A stretch of DNA of 64,000 nucleotides from Ascidia mentula. Its lineage: Eukaryota > Chordata > Ascidiacea > Phlebobranchia > Ascidiidae. The DNA lies in NCBI GenBank assembly GCA_947561715.1, contig OX387205.1, forward strand, positions 5,337,001-5,401,000, in the 5' to 3' direction. The notes under the pieces were generated by a model. That model made no database searches. It was not told the origin of the DNA and was given only the letters and a program-made list of their open reading frames with translations. Both the position numbers and the translations under genes were made by a program. Shown here piece by piece: positions 63,201-64,000 of this stretch (its first letter is position 1; each line of letters begins with the position of its first letter).

Positions 63201-64000
63201 TCAAAAAACAGTGGAGATACTCTCAACACTAAATGCAAAAAACAGTGGAGATACTCTCAGCAATAAGCCCAAAAAACAGAGCTACTCTCAACACTAAACG
63301 CAAAAAACAGTGGAGATACTCTCAACACTAAACGCAAAAAACAGTGGAGATACTCTCAACACCAAACGCAAAAATACAGTGGAGATACTCTCAACAATAA
63401 GCCCAAAAAACAGTGGAGATACTCTCAACACTAAACGCAAAAAACAGTGGAGATACTCTCAACACTAAACGCAAAAAACAGTGGAGTTACTCTCAACACT
63501 AAGCCCAAAAAACAGTGGAGATACTCTCAACACTAAACGGAAAAAACAGTGGAGATACTCTCAACACTAAACACAAAAAACAGTGGAGATACTCTCAACA
63601 CTAAACGCAAAAAAACAGTGGAGATACTCTCAACACTAAACGCAAAAAACAGTGGAGATACTCTCAACACTAAACGCAAAAAACAGTGGAGATACTCTCA
63701 ACACTAAACGCAAAAAACAGTGGAGTTACTCTCAACACCAAACTCAAAAAACAGTGGAGATACTCTCAACACTAAACGCAAAAAACAGTGGAGTTACTCT
63801 CAACACCAAACTCAAAAAACAGTGGAGATACTCTCAACACTAAACGCAAAAAACAGTGGAGTTACTCTCAACACCAAACTCAAAAAACAGTGGAGTTACT
63901 CTCAACACTAAACGCAAAAAACAGTGGAGATACTCTCAACACTAAACGCAAAAAACAGTGGAGATACTCTCAGCACTAAGCCCAAAAAACAGTGGAGATA
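57240..64000 (+). repeat. 3414-bp tandem duplication inside the satellite, cut by window end
   Basis: Variants such as CTAAATGGAAAAAAACAG (about 57559 and 60973), the truncated CAAGAGATACTTTC unit (about 57757 and 61171), and open frames at 58392/61806, 59488/62902 and 60238/63652 repeat exactly 3414 bases apart. The junction is near 60650, and the second block continues past 64000. Confidence 0.85.

Larger units (their letters stand above)
41094..64000 (+). repeat. Satellite of about 34-bp units, running off the window
   Basis: Uninterrupted tandem array, about 22.9 kb here and roughly 670 units. The core is CAGTGGAGATACTCTCAACA followed by CTAAACGC and an A-run of 5-8, which makes units 33-36 bp. 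Common variants are GAGTTAC, CTAAGCCC, CTAAACGG, CTCAGCCC, CTCCCAAC, CTTTCAAC and CTCACAAC. The plus strand is strongly A-over-T skewed (about 16 A to 5 T per unit). Because 34 is not a multiple of 3, frames of about 63 residues (MEILSTLNAKNSGDT type) recur and stop at TAA. They are not genes. No insertion of another element is visible. Confidence 0.95.

Noticed and set aside
41014-63979. Many frames of 60-109 residues (MEILSTLNAKNSGDT type)
   Set aside because: All are windows onto the 34-bp satellite. They recur with each cycle of frames, end at the TAA in the unit, and have no start or splice context.
41094-64000. CRISPR-like array
   Set aside because: There are no unique spacers between repeats; units abut directly. 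This is a eukaryotic satellite.

Overview
This is a piece of an animal nuclear genome: intron-rich genes with canonical GT-AG splice sites, secreted proteins with signal-peptide exons, several kinds of transposon and a long satellite. AT-richness, short introns and the gene family type suggest a marine invertebrate, most likely a tunicate (Ciona-like). That placement is inference, not proof.

Region 1 (about 0.5-30.4 kb) is a tandem array of one gene family. Each complete copy has four exons: a 58-61 nt signal-peptide exon, a 258-270 nt exon for a variable N-glycosylated domain, and two 196 nt exons that together encode a Cys-rich domain ending in a Cys-Cys pair. I rebuilt the copies from splice phases. 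B (minus, 9697-11302), E (minus, 26346-27771) and F (minus, 28819-30340) look intact. H (plus, 16639-18403) is open but needs a GC splice donor. G (plus, 12395-14232) and D (minus, 23888-25293) each have one frame defect. Copies A and C and at least five single-exon scraps are decayed. The genes lie on both strands, in head-to-head pairs with inverted-repeat promoters and tail-to-tail pairs with duplicated spacers. This is the birth-and-death pattern of recognition or defence families, but no function is demonstrated.

Mobile DNA interrupts the array. A Ty3/gypsy-type LTR fossil (1631-8563) carries a foldback DNA element (2840-6408) made of 57-bp tandem repeats in inverted arms and flanked by a 9-bp duplication. 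Two truncated hAT-like non-autonomous elements sit at 14.6-14.8 and 22.5-22.75 kb. At 32.15-35.96 kb two Penelope-like retroelement copies (reverse transcriptase plus GIY-YIG endonuclease) lie head to head.

Region 2 (37.07-40.28 kb, minus) holds a ten-exon host gene that I could assemble in frame through every junction. It encodes a 475-residue divergent papain-family (C1A) cysteine-peptidase-like protein with no signal peptide, an I29-like propeptide, an acidic plus Gly/Arg/Gln-rich insert, and catalytic Cys and His but no normal Asn-Ser-Trp segment.

Region 3 (about 41.1 kb to the window end) is a satellite of a roughly 34-bp unit, at least 22.9 kb long, with higher-order tandem duplications of about 0.585, 3.47 and 3.41 kb. 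It contains no genes; its short open frames are by-products of the repeat.
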